Positions 63,394-64,000 of a DNA stretch of 64,000 nt are shown here, one piece after another. Source of the stretch: Nitrospirota bacterium (lineage in GTDB: Bacteria; Nitrospirota_A; Leptospirillia; Leptospirillales; Leptospirillaceae). Position 1 is the first letter of the stretch. Each line of letters starts with the position of its first letter. The notes below the pieces were generated by a model. The model made no database searches. It saw nothing but the letters and a program-made list of their open reading frames with translations, and had not been told where the DNA came from. The DNA lies in assembly GCA_021844275.1 (NCBI GenBank), contig JAKBTR010000050.1, forward strand, positions 69,006 to 133,005, written 5' to 3'. The translations under genes and the position numbers were made by a program.

Positions 63394-63415
63394 CGATACT
63401 GCCACCTTATGGGAT

Positions 63416-63625
63416 TTAAGATAAAATGAGGGCCATCCCTCTCGAGAGCAGCATATCTACTAATGCCAGATAGATTGAAAGCAAGATTACGAGAACAAAG
63501 ACAACTCCCGTCGCCCCCAATGTTTCCTGTCGTGAAGGAAACGATGTTTTCCGAACTTCAGCGACAACCTCATAATAAAAAGATTTTCCACGCTGTATCG
63601 AAGTGGCTAGAGAGAGTTTTCCCAC
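63416..63625 (-). CDS. secE: Protein translocase subunit SecE
   Basis: 69 residues, GTG start with GGAG five bases upstream. Amphipathic helix SFYYEVVAEVRKTSFPSRQE followed by one transmembrane helix (VVFVLVILLSIYLALVDMLL). It begins 14 bases after the 3' end of tRNA-Trp and is followed by nusG, the conserved order. Confidence 0.94.
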   Translation of the reverse strand: MGKLSLATSIQRGKSFYYEVVAEVRKTSFPSRQETLGATGVVFVLVILLSIYLALVDMLLSRGMALILS

Positions 63626-63639
63626 AAAATCTCCGTTTC

Positions 63640-63716
63640 TGGCAGGCCAGGAGGGAATCGAACCCCCAACCCCCGGTTTTGGAGACCGGTGCTCTGCCTA
63701 ATTGAGCTACTGGCCT
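63640..63716 (-). tRNA. trnW: tRNA-Trp (anticodon CCA)
   Basis: Cloverleaf folded by hand: acceptor AGGCCAG/CTGGCCT, anticodon stem ACCGG/CCGGT with loop CTCCAAA, T-arm loop TTCGATT, discriminator G and an encoded CCA end (63640-63642). Anticodon at 63680-63682. Sits between rpmG and secE in the ribosomal cluster, where tRNA-Trp is often found. Confidence 0.96.
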
Positions 63717-63723
63717 ATGAAGA

Positions 63724-63873
63724 CTATTTTGTTTCCTTGTGGACAGTATGGTCATTGCATCGCCGACAAAACTTCTTCAATTCAACTTTGTCCGGCGTAT
63801 TTCTCTTGTTTTTCATTGAAGAATAATTTCGGTCCTTGCATTCGGTACAAGCAAGCGTAATGATTTCCCGCAT
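63724..63873 (-). CDS. rpmG: 50S ribosomal protein L33
   Basis: 49 residues: [20 protein letters not shown], then [20 protein letters not shown]. Cys9, Cys12, Cys36 and Cys39 form the zinc ribbon. Lies between tuf2 and tRNA-Trp. Confidence 0.95.
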   Translation of the reverse strand: MREIITLACTECKDRNYSSMKNKRNTPDKVELKKFCRRCNDHTVHKETK

Positions 63874-63897
63874 TGATCAGCCTTCTCTCGTTTCTGT

Positions 63898-64000
63898 TTA
63901 CTGGATCACCTTGGTAATAACGCCCGCGCCTACCGTCCGGCCACCTTCCCTTATCGCAAAACGCAACCCGTCTTCCATTGCGATCGGTGTAATCAACGTC
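63898..64000 (-). CDS. tuf: Elongation factor Tu (copy 2), C-terminal end only
   Basis: The TAA at 63898-63900 and the 100 bases before it are identical to the 3' end of the tuf gene at 46091-47290. The rest lies beyond the right edge. It precedes rpmG, the usual neighbour of the tufB-type copy. Confidence 0.95.
   Translation of the reverse strand, partial: TLITPIAMEDGLRFAIREGGRTVGAGVITKVIQ
63898..64000 (-). repeat. Direct repeat, tuf 3' end (copy B)
   Basis: Identical over 103 bp to 46091-46193 and in the same orientation; the full extent continues past the window edge. Confidence 0.97.

Overview
The window reads as chromosomal DNA of a Gram-negative, mesophilic bacterium. My best guess is an iron-oxidising Leptospirillum-like member of the Nitrospirota. 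The guess rests on the complete fused ribosomal/RNA-polymerase supercluster, TolC/RND export systems, lipopolysaccharide-type sugar genes, trehalose synthesis, zinc-type S4/S14/L33/L36 proteins and unusually long RNA polymerase beta and beta' subunits. The assignment is inference from protein character; no database search was possible. There is no rRNA, CRISPR array, IS element, integrase or phage gene.

Bases 1-6 kb hold a minus-strand run of seven closely spaced or overlapping genes: a TolC-type outer membrane channel, a small outer-membrane beta-barrel, a one-helix membrane protein, an ABC ATPase, an ABC-2 permease, an FNR-like flavin reductase and the N-terminus of a membrane sensor. A LysR regulator is divergent to it. 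From 7 to 14.3 kb a second minus-strand operon encodes a related beta-barrel protein, a TetR regulator, a second TolC, a periplasmic adaptor and an RND pump; a perfect 10-bp inverted repeat upstream is the likely TetR operator. Next come a DUF374-type acyltransferase (14.5-15.3 kb) and a plus-strand purQ-purL-purF operon (15.5-20.1 kb).

From 20.1 to 30.1 kb lie a BepA-like M48/TPR protein that has lost its HExxH zinc motif, an HldD-like epimerase, two paralogous MFS transporters, a GT4 glycosyltransferase, otsA and otsB (trehalose synthesis, otsB with an apparent AUC start) and an RmlD-like reductase.

From 30.2 kb to the right edge everything is on the minus strand. In transcription order it is tuf2 (partial), rpmG, tRNA-Trp, secE, nusG, rplK, rplA, rplJ, rplL, rpoB, rpoC, rpsL, rpsG, fusA, tuf1, rpsJ, rplC, rplD, rplW, rplB, rpsS, rplV, rpsC, rplP, rpmC, rpsQ, rplN, rplX, rplE, rpsN, rpsH, rplF, rplR, rpsE, rpmD, rplO, secY, adk, map, infA, rpmJ, rpsM, rpsK, rpsD, rpoA, rplQ and an unknown membrane protein. 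This is the beta, str, S10, spc and alpha operons joined end to end. It is clearly more AT-rich than the left half, except for tuf, which keeps GC-rich codons. The most notable points are the very large insertion in RpoB, the insertion in RpoC, the four-cysteine loop in EF-Tu, the M48 pseudo-protease, the non-AUG otsB start and the recurring pairing of TolC with a small beta-barrel protein.
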